The notes beneath the pieces were generated by a model. The model made no database searches and was not told the DNA's origin. It worked only from the letters and a program-made list of their open reading frames with translations. Below are positions 54,961 to 64,000 of a stretch of DNA of 64,000 nucleotides, piece by piece. A program made the translations under genes and the position numbers. The DNA is from Alcaligenes ammonioxydans (GTDB lineage Bacteria > Pseudomonadota > Gammaproteobacteria > Burkholderiales > Burkholderiaceae_B): NCBI RefSeq assembly GCF_019343455.1, contig NZ_CP049362.1:124001-188000 (forward strand), given 5' to 3'. Position 1 is the first letter of the stretch. Each line of letters begins with the position of its first letter.

Positions 54961-55584
54961 CTAACGTGACACGCTGGCCAATACCGTTCCTGCCAGAATA
55001 AATAGCGAACCGAACACGCGGTTCAACAGCCGGACGTGGCTGGCCTGACGAAGCACATGCAACATGCGTGCCGCCAAGGAGGTGTAGCAACCCATGGCCA
55101 CCAGATCCGTAAAGCACAGGGTCAGGGCAATGAGCAGGTATTGCAATGGCATCGGCCGATTCACGTCCAGAAACTGGGGCATGATGGCCAGCAGAAATAC
55201 CAGACCCTTGGGGTTGGTGATGTTGATCAGACAACCCCGAAGCAGCAAATCGCGGATGCGAAAGTCGCTGGGCGCCTGACCGGTGACTTGTACCGGCATG
55301 GCGTCGGTGCGCAGTTGCTTCCAGCCCAGATAAATCAGGTAGGCTGCGCCCAGCCACTTGAGCGTGGTGAACGCCAGTTCCGAGCGCGCCAGAACTTGTC
55401 CCAATCCCAGGCTGATGATGAACACCTGAATCATGATGCCGATATTCAGGCCGATCGCCATCCAGTAGCCACGCTTGAAGCCGTATTTCAGGCCGGATGA
55501 CATGGAGGAGATCGCACCTGGGCCAGGTGAAAACGAAATGACCCAGGAAGCCGCGAAAAAGGCGAGCCAGGTGCTCAGTGCCAT
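54961..55584 (-). CDS. LysE/RhtB family exporter
   Basis: Protein of 207 residues with six predicted membrane helices. The LysE signature appears as SFSPGPGAISSMSSGLKYGFKRGYWMAIGLNIGI. Family members export amino acids such as lysine, threonine or homoserine lactone. The substrate is not visible, and no regulator lies beside it. Confidence 0.92.
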   Translation of the reverse strand: MALSTWLAFFAASWVISFSPGPGAISSMSSGLKYGFKRGYWMAIGLNIGIMIQVFIISLGLGQVLARSELAFTTLKWLGAAYLIYLGWKQLRTDAMPVQVTGQAPSDFRIRDLLLRGCLINITNPKGLVFLLAIMPQFLDVNRPMPLQYLLIALTLCFTDLVAMGCYTSLAARMLHVLRQASHVRLLNRVFGSLFILAGTVLASVSR

Positions 55585-55648
55585 GATGTGCTCGGTTCAA
55601 AGGCGGGCACTGCGCCCGCCTTTGGCAGGCACAGTCCCTTGGCGGAGT

Positions 55649-57112
55649 TTAGGCTTTGGCTTGTGCGGCGCTGCGGTTGCTGCGGTTGGGACCGCGGCTG
55701 TCCTGACGGCCACCAGGGCGACCCTGACCGGCACGGGCCGCACCACCACCGGCTGCACCGGGGGCGGCGCTGCGACGTGGGCGGTTGTCGTTGCCAGGAC
55801 GACGCGGACGGCTTTCACCATTGCCGCCGCGGCCTTCAGCGGAGCGGGCTTGGCCAGCACCGTTGGGACGACGGGCAGCAGGAGCACGAGCGCCAGGAGC
55901 GCTGTTGAAGCGACGCTCTGCGTACGTGTCTTCCTTGGCTTCTTCGGCCAGAGCAGCGCGCGAAGGAGGCGTCCAGCCTTCCACCACGATGCGGTCGATC
56001 GGATTGCGGGTCATGCGCTCGATCTGCTTGAGCAGGCGCATTTCGCTGCGATCCACCAAGGACAAGGCCACGCCTTCGCTGCCGGCACGGCCCGTACGGC
56101 CAATACGGTGAACGTAATCTTCCGGCACGTTGGGCAACTCGAAGTTGACCACGTAAGGCAGTTGGTCAATGTCCAGACCACGCGCGGCAATGTCAGTGGC
56201 AACCAGCACCACGACCTTGCCATTTTTGAAACCGGCCAGAGCACGGGTACGAGCCGCCTGGCTCTTGTTACCGTGCAGGGCTTCGGCGGCCATGCCGTCT
56301 TTCGACAGTTTTTCAGCCAGACGGTTAGCGCCGTGCTTGGTGCGGCAGAACACCAGAACCTGATTCCAGCTGCTTTCGCGGATGATGTGGCTGAGCAGAT
56401 CGCGCTTGTGCGCCTGTTCCGCCAGGATCACTTGCTGGGTAATCAGTTCGTTGGTGGTGTTGCGGGCAGCAACGGCCACTTCGTCAGGGTTGTTGAGCGA
56501 ACCGCGGGCCAGTTCGCGGATTTCGTCCGAGAAGGTGGCCGAAAACAGCAGGGTCTGGCGCTCTACCGGCATCAGGCTGATGATCTTGCGGATATCGCGG
56601 ATAAAGCCCATGTCCAGCATGCGGTCGGCTTCGTCCAGCACCAGGATTTCCACACCGGTCAGATCGACCGTGCGCTGACGCACGTGGTCCAGCAAACGGC
56701 CAGGGGTGGCCACCAGAATGTCCAGCGGTTTGCGCAGGGCATGGAACTGGGGGTTGATGTTCACGCCACCAAACATGACCATCGAGCGCAGACGGGTGTG
56801 CTGGCTGTACAGACGGACCGATTCCTCGACCTGGGCGGCCAGTTCACGGGTTGGGGCAAGAATCAGCGCGCGTGGGCGGCCGGGTTTGCGGTTTTGCTGA
56901 GGGTTGTTCAGCAGGCGGTGCAGGATAGGCAGGGTAAAGCCGGCCGTTTTGCCAGTACCGGTTTGCGCAGCGGCTAGCAAGTCGCCCCCTTCAATGACCT
57001 TGGGGATGGCCTGGGCCTGAATAGGAGTGGGGTGGGTATAGCCTGCGTCAGTTACAGCACGCAACAGAGGTTCTGCCAGCCCAAGGGCGGCAAAAGTGAT
57101 TTGAGAGTCCAA
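55649..57112 (-). CDS. rhlE: DEAD-box RNA helicase, RhlE type
   Basis: About 487 residues from a TTG start at 57112. Motifs in order: Q motif ([10 protein letters not shown]), [12 protein letters not shown] (I), [11 protein letters not shown] (Ia), [13 protein letters not shown] (II), [10 protein letters not shown] (III), [15 protein letters not shown] (V), [10 protein letters not shown] (VI). A long basic arginine-glycine-rich tail follows, as in RhlE. It unwinds RNA in ribosome assembly and decay. An in-frame ATG at 57262 is rejected because it overlaps a TATAAT -10 element, and the region between has no homology-like sequence. Confidence 0.93.
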   Translation of the reverse strand: MDSQITFAALGLAEPLLRAVTDAGYTHPTPIQAQAIPKVIEGGDLLAAAQTGTGKTAGFTLPILHRLLNNPQQNRKPGRPRALILAPTRELAAQVEESVRLYSQHTRLRSMVMFGGVNINPQFHALRKPLDILVATPGRLLDHVRQRTVDLTGVEILVLDEADRMLDMGFIRDIRKIISLMPVERQTLLFSATFSDEIRELARGSLNNPDEVAVAARNTTNELITQQVILAEQAHKRDLLSHIIRESSWNQVLVFCRTKHGANRLAEKLSKDGMAAEALHGNKSQAARTRALAGFKNGKVVVLVATDIAARGLDIDQLPYVVNFELPNVPEDYVHRIGRTGRAGSEGVALSLVDRSEMRLLKQIERMTRNPIDRIVVEGWTPPSRAALAEEAKEDTYAERRFNSAPGARAPAARRPNGAGQARSAEGRGGNGESRPRRPGNDNRPRRSAAPGAAGGGAARAGQGRPGGRQDSRGPNRSNRSAAQAKA

Positions 57113-57539
57113 GAATTTTCCAGTGACTAGCCCAAAAGCCCTCTTCGGGGCCCTACCAATCCAGGCTAAGGTATTTTGTTTATGGCGACAATGCCACGGC
57201 AGGGGCAAGAACGCCGCCTGCTGCAAGAGGCGCAGTGATTGGTGCGCTGCGCAATCTGACATTATAGCGTGAAATCAGTAAAAATCCTCATTGACCATCT
57301 TGTATCATTTTGCGCGGTCGCGTTAAAACAACCTGTTTCAAGGCTAAAAGGTCAGCGTGGTGGGCACGGCGGATTTGACAGAAATTGTTAAGCACCGCCA
57401 TAGACGCACTTGTTATGCTGCAATACGCGGTTTACGCTTGGCGTGCACGCACTGCCTGACGGGTTTGGGCACGTGCCCTGGCAAATGGGGTGTAACCTGT
57501 TTTTGTTGTTTATCTGCTTATTTTTGCAGGAAAAAAATC
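57113..57539. other. divergent region between rhlE and lemA with a long rhlE leader
   Basis: No gene seen. On the minus strand TATAAT at 57266-57261 is a good -10 element for rhlE; it would give a leader of about 140 bases. The side facing lemA holds no clear promoter that I can point to. Confidence 0.5.
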
Positions 57540-58160
57540 ATGACATCATGGATTCGATGGGTCTTTATCAGCAGCATGGCGGTCTTGCTGTCGGGTTGTG
57601 GGTATAACGAGATCCAGCGGCTGGACGAGCAGGTCAAGGCCGCGTGGTCGCAAACCTTGAATCAATACGAGCGCCGAGCCGAGCTGGTGCCCAAGCTGGT
57701 CAGCTCGGTCAATGCCTATATGGTCAATGAGCGCACGGTACTCACGCAGGTTACCGAGGCGCGCGCCAAGGTGGGCACCATACAGATGAAAGTCGAGGAT
57801 ATTGATAATCCCGAGGTCATGGCGCGCTTTCAGGAAGCACAGAACCAGTTGTCCTCAGCCTTGTCGCGCCTGATCGCGGTCTCGGAAAACTATCCGCAGC
57901 TCAAAAGCGACGGGCTGTTTCGTGATTTGATGACGCAGCTGGAAGGCACGGAAAACCGTATCGCCACCGAGCGCGGTCGTTACGTGCAGGCAGTGCAGGA
58001 ATACAACCTGTACATTCGCCAGTTCCCTACCCTGATTACCGCCAAGCTGTTTGGCTACAAGGTCAAGGAAAACTACGGGGTGGATCGTCAGAGCGAAATC
58101 ACGCGTGACCCCGAAGTCAAATTTGATATTCCTGCGACACCGGCTCCTGCCGGGTATTGA
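57540..58160 (+). CDS. LemA family lipoprotein
   Basis: Protein of 206 residues. The signal peptide ends in a lipobox (AVLLSGCGYNEIQ), followed by the LemA helical domain (LDEQVKAAWSQTLNQYERRAELVPKLVSSVNAYM is its conserved start, with the LVSSVNAY block). AGGA lies eight bases before ATG 57540. LemA proteins are membrane-anchored helical bundles of unclear role, often next to TPM-domain genes as here. Confidence 0.93.
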   Translation: MTSWIRWVFISSMAVLLSGCGYNEIQRLDEQVKAAWSQTLNQYERRAELVPKLVSSVNAYMVNERTVLTQVTEARAKVGTIQMKVEDIDNPEVMARFQEAQNQLSSALSRLIAVSENYPQLKSDGLFRDLMTQLEGTENRIATERGRYVQAVQEYNLYIRQFPTLITAKLFGYKVKENYGVDRQSEITRDPEVKFDIPATPAPAGY

Positions 58161-58180
58161 GTGACTCTGGAGGGGGTGCC

Positions 58181-59137
58181 ATGAAGGTGTCCGATCTTGC
58201 ACCGACGACCGGGCTTGGGTCTGTACGGACAGGCAGGCTGATTTGGGTCTGTCTGCTGACGGTTTTGCTGATGTTGTGCTGGCCGTGGGGCCAGGCGCAG
58301 GCCAAACCCGAGCCGATTCCCGCCATTGCCGGTTGGGTGACGGACACCACCGGCACCCTGAGCGCGGAGCAGAAAGAGGCCCTGAACCAGCAGCTCAAGG
58401 CTGTGGAGCAGGAAAAAGGCGCACAGGTGGTGATCCTGATGGTGCCCACCACGGGTGAAGAAACGATCGAGCAATACGCCCTGCGTGTTTTTGATCAGTG
58501 GGAGATCGGTCGCAAGAAAGTGGACGATGGCATCTTGCTGCTGGTGGCCAAGGATGATCGTCGCATGCGTATCCAGACTGGCTATGGTCTGGAAGGCGCG
58601 GTGACAGACCTGCAGGCTGGCCGCATCATCCGAGAACAAATGACCCCTCGCTTTATCGAAGGCAATTTCTACGCCGGCATTCAGGCTGCGACGGATAGTT
58701 TGGTGGGGCTGGTCAACGGCGAGGAACTGCCCCCGCCCCCTAAAAATGCCCCTGTCACTTCGTCCGGGGAAGATGGGGTGTTCTGGGAGCCTTTGCTGGC
58801 CGTCGGCGCGATCGTGTTTTTTGCTTCGCCCTTGTTTGCGGCCTTTGCCGCGGGGGTGTTCACGCTGGTGGTATCGGGCAGTATTGGTCTGGCTTTGCTG
58901 GCCGCCGTCGTTGGTGCGGGTTTGAGCATGATTGGCCGACTCTTTGGGGCAGGCGGCAAGTCCAGCTCCGGGCGTGCTTCGCGTCGTGGCGGCGTCATTG
59001 GAGGCCTGGGCGGTTATTCCTCGGGCGGTTTTGGCGGCAATGGCGGCAGCAGCGGTGGGGGTTTTGGCGGCTTTGGCGGTGGCAGCGGCGGTGGTGGTGG
59101 CGGCAGTGGAGGCGGTGGCGCCTCCGGTAGCTGGTAA
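58181..59137 (+). CDS. TPM-domain protein, YgcG type, with glycine-rich tail
   Basis: Protein of 318 residues: signal sequence or first helix (IWVCLLTVLLMLCWPWG), TPM domain (GWVTDTTGTLSAEQKEALNQQL, VGKRKVDDGILLLVAK-like block, GYGLEGAVTDLQAGRII), two later helices, and a glycine/serine tail ending SGGGGASGSW. GGAGGGGG before ATG 58181 is a strong ribosome site. TPM domains are linked to photosystem repair and acid phosphatase activity in plants; in bacteria the role is unknown. It is coupled with lemA (20 bases). Confidence 0.92.
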   Translation: MKVSDLAPTTGLGSVRTGRLIWVCLLTVLLMLCWPWGQAQAKPEPIPAIAGWVTDTTGTLSAEQKEALNQQLKAVEQEKGAQVVILMVPTTGEETIEQYALRVFDQWEIGRKKVDDGILLLVAKDDRRMRIQTGYGLEGAVTDLQAGRIIREQMTPRFIEGNFYAGIQAATDSLVGLVNGEELPPPPKNAPVTSSGEDGVFWEPLLAVGAIVFFASPLFAAFAAGVFTLVVSGSIGLALLAAVVGAGLSMIGRLFGAGGKSSSGRASRRGGVIGGLGGYSSGGFGGNGGSSGGGFGGFGGGSGGGGGGSGGGGASGSW

Positions 59138-59154
59138 GGCCACAGGGGAGCAAC

Positions 59155-59652
59155 ATGAGTGTGAACTGGAAAGAGTTGTCGGGCTGGGCATCGGTGCACG
59201 GCCAATGGCTGCGCCGACGTCATTTCAACGCGGAAATGCTGGGCCATCTGGCTGAACAGATTCGCAAGGGTGAACAGAATCATAGTGGCGAGCTGGTGGT
59301 GGCGATCGAGGCCGTCCTGCCGGCGCACGAAGCGGACAGTGCCCAACGTGCCCTGGAGGTGTTCGGTCGTTTGCGTGTATGGGATACGCCGCTCAATTCC
59401 GGTGTCCTGTTGTATCTGGCTCTGGGGCAGCGGCATATCCACATCATTGCGGATCGTGGCATCCAGGCCGACCCGGCCCAGTGGGCGCGGATCTGCCGAG
59501 AGTTGGAAAAGGATCTGGCGGCCCGCGAATATCTGTCTGGCTTGTTGACGGCGGTGGAGGCGATTGAGGCGGTGTTGCAGCAAGGCGCGCCGGCGCATGA
59601 TCCGAATGATGCGCGCGTCAATGCCTTGCCTGATGAACCTGTGCTGCTGTAA
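59155..59652 (+). CDS. small TPM-domain protein
   Basis: Protein of 165 residues with a TPM fold: EQNHSGELVVAIEAVLPAH, ALEVFGRLRVWDTPLNSGVLLYLALGQRHIHIIADRGIQ. No signal peptide, so likely cytoplasmic facing. It is 17 bases after the YgcG-type gene and belongs to the same operon. Confidence 0.9.
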   Translation: MSVNWKELSGWASVHGQWLRRRHFNAEMLGHLAEQIRKGEQNHSGELVVAIEAVLPAHEADSAQRALEVFGRLRVWDTPLNSGVLLYLALGQRHIHIIADRGIQADPAQWARICRELEKDLAAREYLSGLLTAVEAIEAVLQQGAPAHDPNDARVNALPDEPVLL

Positions 59653-59667
59653 AGGGGGCCCAGGGCC

Positions 59668-61074
59668 ATGAAACCGTCTGCCCCTGTCGGCTCCTGGCAG
59701 CAACAAACCTTGGTTGAAGCCATACGTTTGCGTGAGACCCTGTGGGGGCCTCTTGAAGACCTCTCGGAGTCGCGACGTGCACGGGCGGCGGGTGGCTCAT
59801 TTGCTCGACGCGTAACGGCGCGAGCCCTGGCTCTGGCTCAACGTGACGGGTTGGAGCAGGCCTGGAGTCGCTGGTGGCGCGTGGCGCGTCTTCTGATGGT
59901 CGCGATGGCCGTGCTGGCGGTGTTGGCCGGTGCTGCGACCGCAGCCGGTGCCTTGGGCGATGGCCGTCGTGCCGTTAATGTGGTCACGGCCGTAGGAGCC
60001 TTGTTGGGACTGCATGTTCTGACTTTTATTTTCTGGTTGCTCAGTCTGGCCTTGTCGGGGAAAACGACCGGCGCTGGCAGTTGGGCTGGCGATCTGTGGT
60101 GGTGGCTGAGTCGCCGCTTCGTCAAAGGCGAGACCAGTCTGGTGCCGCAGGCTTTTGCCGCCGTGTTGGCGCGCCGTGGCACTCAGTTCTGGCTGGCGGG
60201 ATTGATCAGCCATGGTTTGTGGGTGTTGGCCTTCCTGTCGGCCCTGAGCACCCTGCTGTTATTGCTGGCTTCGCGTCGCTATCACTTCAACTGGGAAACC
60301 ACGCTTTTGACGCCAGATACCTTTGTCTGGCTGGTTGAAGGCCTGGGCGTCCTGCCGTCCTTGTTGGGCTTTACCTTGCCCGATACCCTCACCATACGTA
60401 GCAGCGATGGCTTGCACATGCTGGATGCCCAGGCTCAGGCTCTTTGGTCCAGTTGGTTGCTGGGTGTGGTAGTCACGTATGGCCTGCTGCCTCGTGTGTT
60501 GGCCCTGGCCTGGAGCCTGTGGCAATGGCGTACACACACGGCGCGACTGAGCTTGGACGACAGTTTGCCGGGTCTGGCGGAATTGCGCCCGCGCCTGATG
60601 CCTGTCAGTGAGCCTACGGGCGTAGACGAACTGGCCTCGCCCGACAAAGTCGCCCGGATTCACAATGAGCCCGGCGCTCTTTTAGCGGCTCATGCTCTGT
60701 GTGTGGTGGGGCTGGAGTTGCCGCCCGAACACCGTTGGCCGCCTGCCTTTATGCAGGAGGACATGCAGGATCTGGGTCGCGTGGATTCACGGGCCGAGCG
60801 TCTGGCTATTTTGGGCCGCCTGCAGTCAGCGAGCCCTCGTCATTTGTTGATGGTGTGTGACGCTGCCCAGACCCCGGATCGGGGTGTGGTCGCCACCTTG
60901 GTGGAATGGGCGCAGTTGGCCCAGCAGTCCGATGTCATTTTGCTGGATGAGGCCTTGGCCGATCCTGAGCAGGCACGCCGTCGCAGCTGGCATGAACGCT
61001 TGGTGGCGGCCGGTTTTGCGCCGGGACAGATACACGATCAATGGCCTGACCGGCCTTTGAAGGAGCCTTCATGA
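59668..61074 (+). CDS. DUF2868 membrane protein
   Basis: Protein of 468 residues. An N-terminal soluble stretch (residues 1-70) is followed by four membrane segments (for example GWARLLMVAMAVLAVLAGAATAAG-like block near 75-95 and AVGALLGLHVLTFIFWLLSLALSG), and a long C-terminal soluble part with a Rossmann-like pattern (ARHLLMVCDAAQTPDRGVVATLVEW). It overlaps the next gene by ATGA. DUF2868 genes are regularly paired with DUF3482 GTPases, so the two probably act together. Confidence 0.88.
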   Translation: MKPSAPVGSWQQQTLVEAIRLRETLWGPLEDLSESRRARAAGGSFARRVTARALALAQRDGLEQAWSRWWRVARLLMVAMAVLAVLAGAATAAGALGDGRRAVNVVTAVGALLGLHVLTFIFWLLSLALSGKTTGAGSWAGDLWWWLSRRFVKGETSLVPQAFAAVLARRGTQFWLAGLISHGLWVLAFLSALSTLLLLLASRRYHFNWETTLLTPDTFVWLVEGLGVLPSLLGFTLPDTLTIRSSDGLHMLDAQAQALWSSWLLGVVVTYGLLPRVLALAWSLWQWRTHTARLSLDDSLPGLAELRPRLMPVSEPTGVDELASPDKVARIHNEPGALLAAHALCVVGLELPPEHRWPPAFMQEDMQDLGRVDSRAERLAILGRLQSASPRHLLMVCDAAQTPDRGVVATLVEWAQLAQQSDVILLDEALADPEQARRRSWHERLVAAGFAPGQIHDQWPDRPLKEPS

Positions 61075-62519
61075 ATGCTGCGGCTTTGACGCTGGCGGTG
61101 GTGGGCCATACCAATACCGGCAAGACCTCCTTGTTGCGCACCCTGACCCGGGACGCCGCTTTTGGTCAGGTCAGCAACAGTCCCGGCACCACACGGCATG
61201 TAGAAGGAGCCCGGCTGACGGTGGACGACGAGGCTCTGGTAGAGCTGTTTGATACCCCCGGCCTGGAAGACAGCATGGCTTTGCTGGACTTTATGGATCA
61301 GCTGAGCCAGCCTGGGGAGCGTATTGATGGGCCGGAACGGATTCGGCGCTTTCTGGAGTCCCCCGCGGCGCAGGGACGCTTTGAACAAGAGGCTCGCGTG
61401 CTGCGTAAGTTGCAGTCCTGTGATGCCGGTTTATACGTGGTGGATGCACGCGATCCTGTGCTGAGCAAGCATAAAGATGAGCTGACGCTGCTCGCCTATA
61501 GCGGGCGGCCTTTGCTGCCTGTTCTGAACTTCGTGCGCAGCCCGCAGGCTCGGGTGCAGGAATGGCGTAGTGCTTTGGCCCGCTTGGGCCTGCATGCCTT
61601 GGCAGAGTTCGATACGGTAGCGCCAGCGCTGGATGGCGAAGCGTTGCTGTACGACAAGCTGGCGGTATTGCTGGAGACGCAGGCCGGGGTGTTGCAACAT
61701 CTGAAAATGGATTTGGCCCAGCAGGCGGCCTTGCGGCGTCGGGATGCCCTGCGGCTGTTGGCAGAGTTGCTGATTGATGTGGCCGCCTGGCGAGTGAGTA
61801 CGCCCTCGGACAAGGAATCCATGGCCTTGGCGGTGCAGCAGTTACGGGAGCCGGTCCTGGCACGCGAGGCCAAGAGTGTTCAGGCTTTGCTCAGACGCTA
61901 CAGCTTTGGCCGTCAGGATGTGGTGGCAGATCTGCTGCATTTTGAGGGAGGCCGTTGGGGTATGGATTTGTTTGATCCCCAGGCCTTGAAAGAGTTTGGG
62001 GTGCAGTTGGGTAAGGGCGTGGCGGCTGGCGCCATGGCCGGTGCGACACTGGATGTGATGACTGGTGGCTTGAGTCTGGGAACGGGAACGGTTCTGGGCG
62101 CACTGGCCGGCGGTTTGTGGCAAGGCGCGGACAAGTGGGGCCAGCGCTTGATGGGCAGGCTGCGAGGCGAGACCGAGTTAAGTGTGGATGACGCGGTGCT
62201 GCGCCTGTTAGCGGTGCGCCAGCTCAGTTTGATTGCGGCTCTGGAGCGGCGCGGTCACGCGGCGCAAACGCCTATTCGGCTGGGCGAAATTGATGCTGAG
62301 GATTTCGATCAGGCCTTGCAGCGGGAATTGAATGTCTGGCGTGCGCAAAGCCTGCCTGAGGAGTTGGCGCAGGCTCGGATTCATCCGACCTGGTCCGCCT
62401 TGCGCAATGACTACGCGCCGGATTCGCGGCGTGAAGCCTGTGTGCAGAGCCTGGTCAAGCACTTGCTGGGAGCGCGCAATGCGCCAGGGGCCAGCTCGGT
62501 TGGGCAGACACAGCGATAA
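61071..62519 (+). CDS. GTPase with DUF3482 domain
   Basis: Protein of 482 residues. An N-terminal Era/YihA-like G domain has GHTNTGKTSLL (G1), a switch region SPGTTRHVE, and LFDTPGLEDS (G3). A long C-terminal DUF3482 part includes a glycine/alanine-rich hydrophobic stretch (LGKGVAAGAMAGATLDVMTGGLSLGTGTVLGALAGG) that may enter or touch the membrane. The ATG overlaps the DUF2868 stop. The function is unknown; the pair looks like a membrane protein with its GTPase. Confidence 0.9.
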   Translation: MNAAALTLAVVGHTNTGKTSLLRTLTRDAAFGQVSNSPGTTRHVEGARLTVDDEALVELFDTPGLEDSMALLDFMDQLSQPGERIDGPERIRRFLESPAAQGRFEQEARVLRKLQSCDAGLYVVDARDPVLSKHKDELTLLAYSGRPLLPVLNFVRSPQARVQEWRSALARLGLHALAEFDTVAPALDGEALLYDKLAVLLETQAGVLQHLKMDLAQQAALRRRDALRLLAELLIDVAAWRVSTPSDKESMALAVQQLREPVLAREAKSVQALLRRYSFGRQDVVADLLHFEGGRWGMDLFDPQALKEFGVQLGKGVAAGAMAGATLDVMTGGLSLGTGTVLGALAGGLWQGADKWGQRLMGRLRGETELSVDDAVLRLLAVRQLSLIAALERRGHAAQTPIRLGEIDAEDFDQALQRELNVWRAQSLPEELAQARIHPTWSALRNDYAPDSRREACVQSLVKHLLGARNAPGASSVGQTQR

Positions 62520-62530
62520 CGCAGTCGGGT

Positions 62531-62974
62531 TTATTCCTTTTCCTCGCGTGGCAAGTGGGCATAACAGACCGGCGAGCTGGGTTCCCTTGCGTCATGGATG
62601 CGATCCTCGTTGGCCAATGCGTTGAGCACGGCCTGTTTTAGCACCGTCAAATACGAGGTGTGTGGGTCATGGGCGGCGCTTAGCAATTGCAGTTCGCCTT
62701 TGCGGGCCAGCGTCATCAAGGGCAGCAAGGCGTCGGGGTCCTGCTCCAACTGTTGTTGATAGCGGCGCTGAAATTGCTCAGGGGAAATGTCGCCCTTATG
62801 AAGACCCTTGCGCAACTCCGGTGTGGGGCTGGCTTCGTGCAGCCACTGGATATCGCCCAACGCTTCTTTGCGCAGGCCGCGTGGCCAGAGGCGGTCTGTC
62901 AGGACACGGGCAGCCTTGCCGGAAGACGCATGGATGGCATCGTAAACGCGATTCAAGGTGATGATGTAAGGCAT
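62531..62974 (-). CDS. DUF488 family protein
   Basis: Protein of 147 residues. DUF488 marks are the segments RVLTDRLWPRGLRKEAL, WLHEASPTPELRKG and LQLLSAAHD. The family is widespread and of unknown function; some members are thought to bind nucleic acids. It is convergent with the DUF3482 gene with 11 bases between the stops. Confidence 0.9.
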   Translation of the reverse strand: MPYIITLNRVYDAIHASSGKAARVLTDRLWPRGLRKEALGDIQWLHEASPTPELRKGLHKGDISPEQFQRRYQQQLEQDPDALLPLMTLARKGELQLLSAAHDPHTSYLTVLKQAVLNALANEDRIHDAREPSSPVCYAHLPREEKE

Positions 62975-63213
62975 GACAGGCTCCGGGAACGTCGGGTGTC
63001 CTGGCGCTCAGTCGCGATGGCTGGTCGTTTTCTGCTTCTGTGCGTCGGGGCCGCCGCAGTAACAGGCGGCGGTGAATGCGGCTGCTAAAGGCAAGCAGCA
63101 AGCTGCAGCAGCTTCCCGGACTTGTGTAGCCCGTTTCCGTGCGAGGGTGAGGTTCAGGTCTCAACCACCTGGCCGTCAAGGCTGCTGCAGTGTTGGGGGG
63201 TACGTGTGGCGCT

Positions 63214-63462
63214 TTACGCCTTCTTACTGACCAGGCCGTAGATAAACAGGACGATGATGGCACCCACGATGGAACCGATCCAGCCAGCGCCTTCGCCGGG
63301 GACGTACCAGCCCATGGCTTGACCCAGATAGCCGGCTACAAATGCGCCGACAATCCCCAGGATGGACGTCATTATCCATCCCATCTTCTGGTCGCCAGGC
63401 ATGATCGCCCGCGCCAGCAAACCTACGATAAAGCCCACAACAATCATGGAGATAATACCCAT
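63214..63462 (-). CDS. GlsB/YeaQ/YmgE family stress membrane protein
   Basis: Protein of 82 residues with three short membrane helices rich in glycine: IVVGFIVGLLARAIMPGDQKMGWI, SILGIVGAFVAGYLGQ and GWIGSIVGAIIVLFIYGLV. This is the transglycosylase-associated protein family linked to envelope stress. AGGAG lies before the ATG. A gap of 239 bases separates it from the DUF488 gene, in which nothing else is seen. Confidence 0.93.
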   Translation of the reverse strand: MGIISMIVVGFIVGLLARAIMPGDQKMGWIMTSILGIVGAFVAGYLGQAMGWYVPGEGAGWIGSIVGAIIVLFIYGLVSKKA

Positions 63463-63811
63463 CGTTCTACTCCTGTTCTGTGTTTGCCGGTCATAGGTTC
63501 AGACCGCTGGGTCTATCTTAGGTAGGGAGTTTTTGCACGTCTATCGTTTTGCGTATCTGAAACCGTTAAAAACGTCAGGCTTTGTAAATGGATGATCCTT
63601 ATCCGGGCTGCTGCTAGTGTGCGAATGTCGCGCAGCCTTGCGAAGAACCGGCTATTTCCCTTTGCCCGTGACTCTGGCTGTCGGTGGGCTTTCACCGGAA
63701 TTTTGCGCGGACAGCGCTACGATGGGGTAAAGCGAGAGGTGTGCGCTGTCACTGAGGGGGGGCCTGAGCCTGCCCGTTCTTGTTTAACCTGCCTTGTTTG
63801 AGGGTGTGCTG
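63463..63811. other. intergenic region, no gene seen
   Basis: About 350 bases between divergent genes. No credible frame, hairpin or RNA gene was found; it should carry the promoters of the stress protein gene and of the ligase-family gene. Confidence 0.4.
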
Positions 63812-64000
63812 ATGACGATTCCCTTGCCCATTCTGGACCTGAAGCAGTGCGATGCCGAACACGCTATGCGTGCGTTCATCGGCTGGTGGCCCGATGCGCA
63901 AACCCGGGCCTGGCTGGCCGAACAGGCCCGTCAGGCCCAGGCCCTGTATGGTGGACGGATGATGCAGTCTGATCACTTTCACTTAACCCTGGCTTTTCTC
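63812..64000 (+). CDS. thpR: 2'-5' RNA ligase / RNA 2',3'-cyclic phosphodiesterase family, partial
   Basis: The first 63 codons are visible and open to the right edge. The sequence begins MTIPLPILDLKQ, then MRAFIGWWPDAQTR, and reaches the first HxTx catalytic motif in SDHFHLTLAFL. The second HxTx motif would lie beyond the window. GAGGGTG precedes ATG 63812. Confidence 0.85.
   Translation, partial: MTIPLPILDLKQCDAEHAMRAFIGWWPDAQTRAWLAEQARQAQALYGGRMMQSDHFHLTLAFL

Noticed and set aside
1..64000. CRISPR arrays, tRNA or rRNA genes, prophage
   Set aside because: No regularly spaced repeats, no cloverleaf-like or rRNA-like sequence and no phage structural genes were recognised by eye; a tRNA scan was not possible.

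Overview
The window comes from a GC-rich betaproteobacterial chromosome. Gene content and order (argS, SPOR protein and dsbA together; a LiuR-controlled leucine degradation cluster containing aceK; smg near topB; paired LemA/TPM and DUF2868/DUF3482 genes) fit the Alcaligenaceae, most likely Alcaligenes or a close relative. This is an inference from gene neighbourhoods, because no rRNA or tRNA gene is visible.

Layout. 1-5 kb: a FecI/FecR-type iron signalling unit (ECF sigma factor, anti-sigma factor, TonB-dependent receptor with a signalling domain, and a cut-off beta-propeller protein) behind a Fur box. 5-12 kb: topB, a large fused membrane protein (DUF2157 to GDYXXLXY), smg and gluQ. 12-22 kb: leucine/isovalerate degradation (mccA, mccB, thiolase, aceK, isovaleryl-CoA dehydrogenase) with its MerR-type regulator LiuR, two LiuR operator candidates and a metallo-hydrolase that may belong to the regulon. 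22-27 kb: a cystathionine beta-lyase-type enzyme, dsbA, a SPOR protein and argS.

26.8-38 kb is the accessory part. It holds a secreted Rhs protein carrying a Tle1/DUF2235-type lipase domain and interrupted by a frameshift. It also holds a basic amino acid decarboxylase between two related ArcD-type antiporters, bracketed by remnants of IS3 and IS30 transposases.

38-51 kb: leuA behind a probable leucine-rich leader peptide, rpoN, and then a dicarboxylate catabolic locus. That locus contains a LysR regulator, an isochorismatase-family amidohydrolase, a TRAP transporter, a CaiB-type CoA-transferase, an HMG-CoA lyase-like enzyme and a second leuCD-type dehydratase. The last four enzyme genes overlap by ATGA. 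Together they could take citraconate or (R)-citramalate (or maleate/D-malate) to central metabolites. This is the most interesting candidate pathway in the window.

51-64 kb: bfd and bfr (iron storage; bfd under two Fur boxes and probably leaderless), prfC, a LysE exporter, rhlE, a LemA-TPM-TPM-DUF2868-DUF3482 operon of membrane proteins and a GTPase, DUF488, a GlsB-type stress protein and the start of a 2'-5' RNA ligase family gene running off the right edge. All coordinates rest on reading the sequence; no database search was run.
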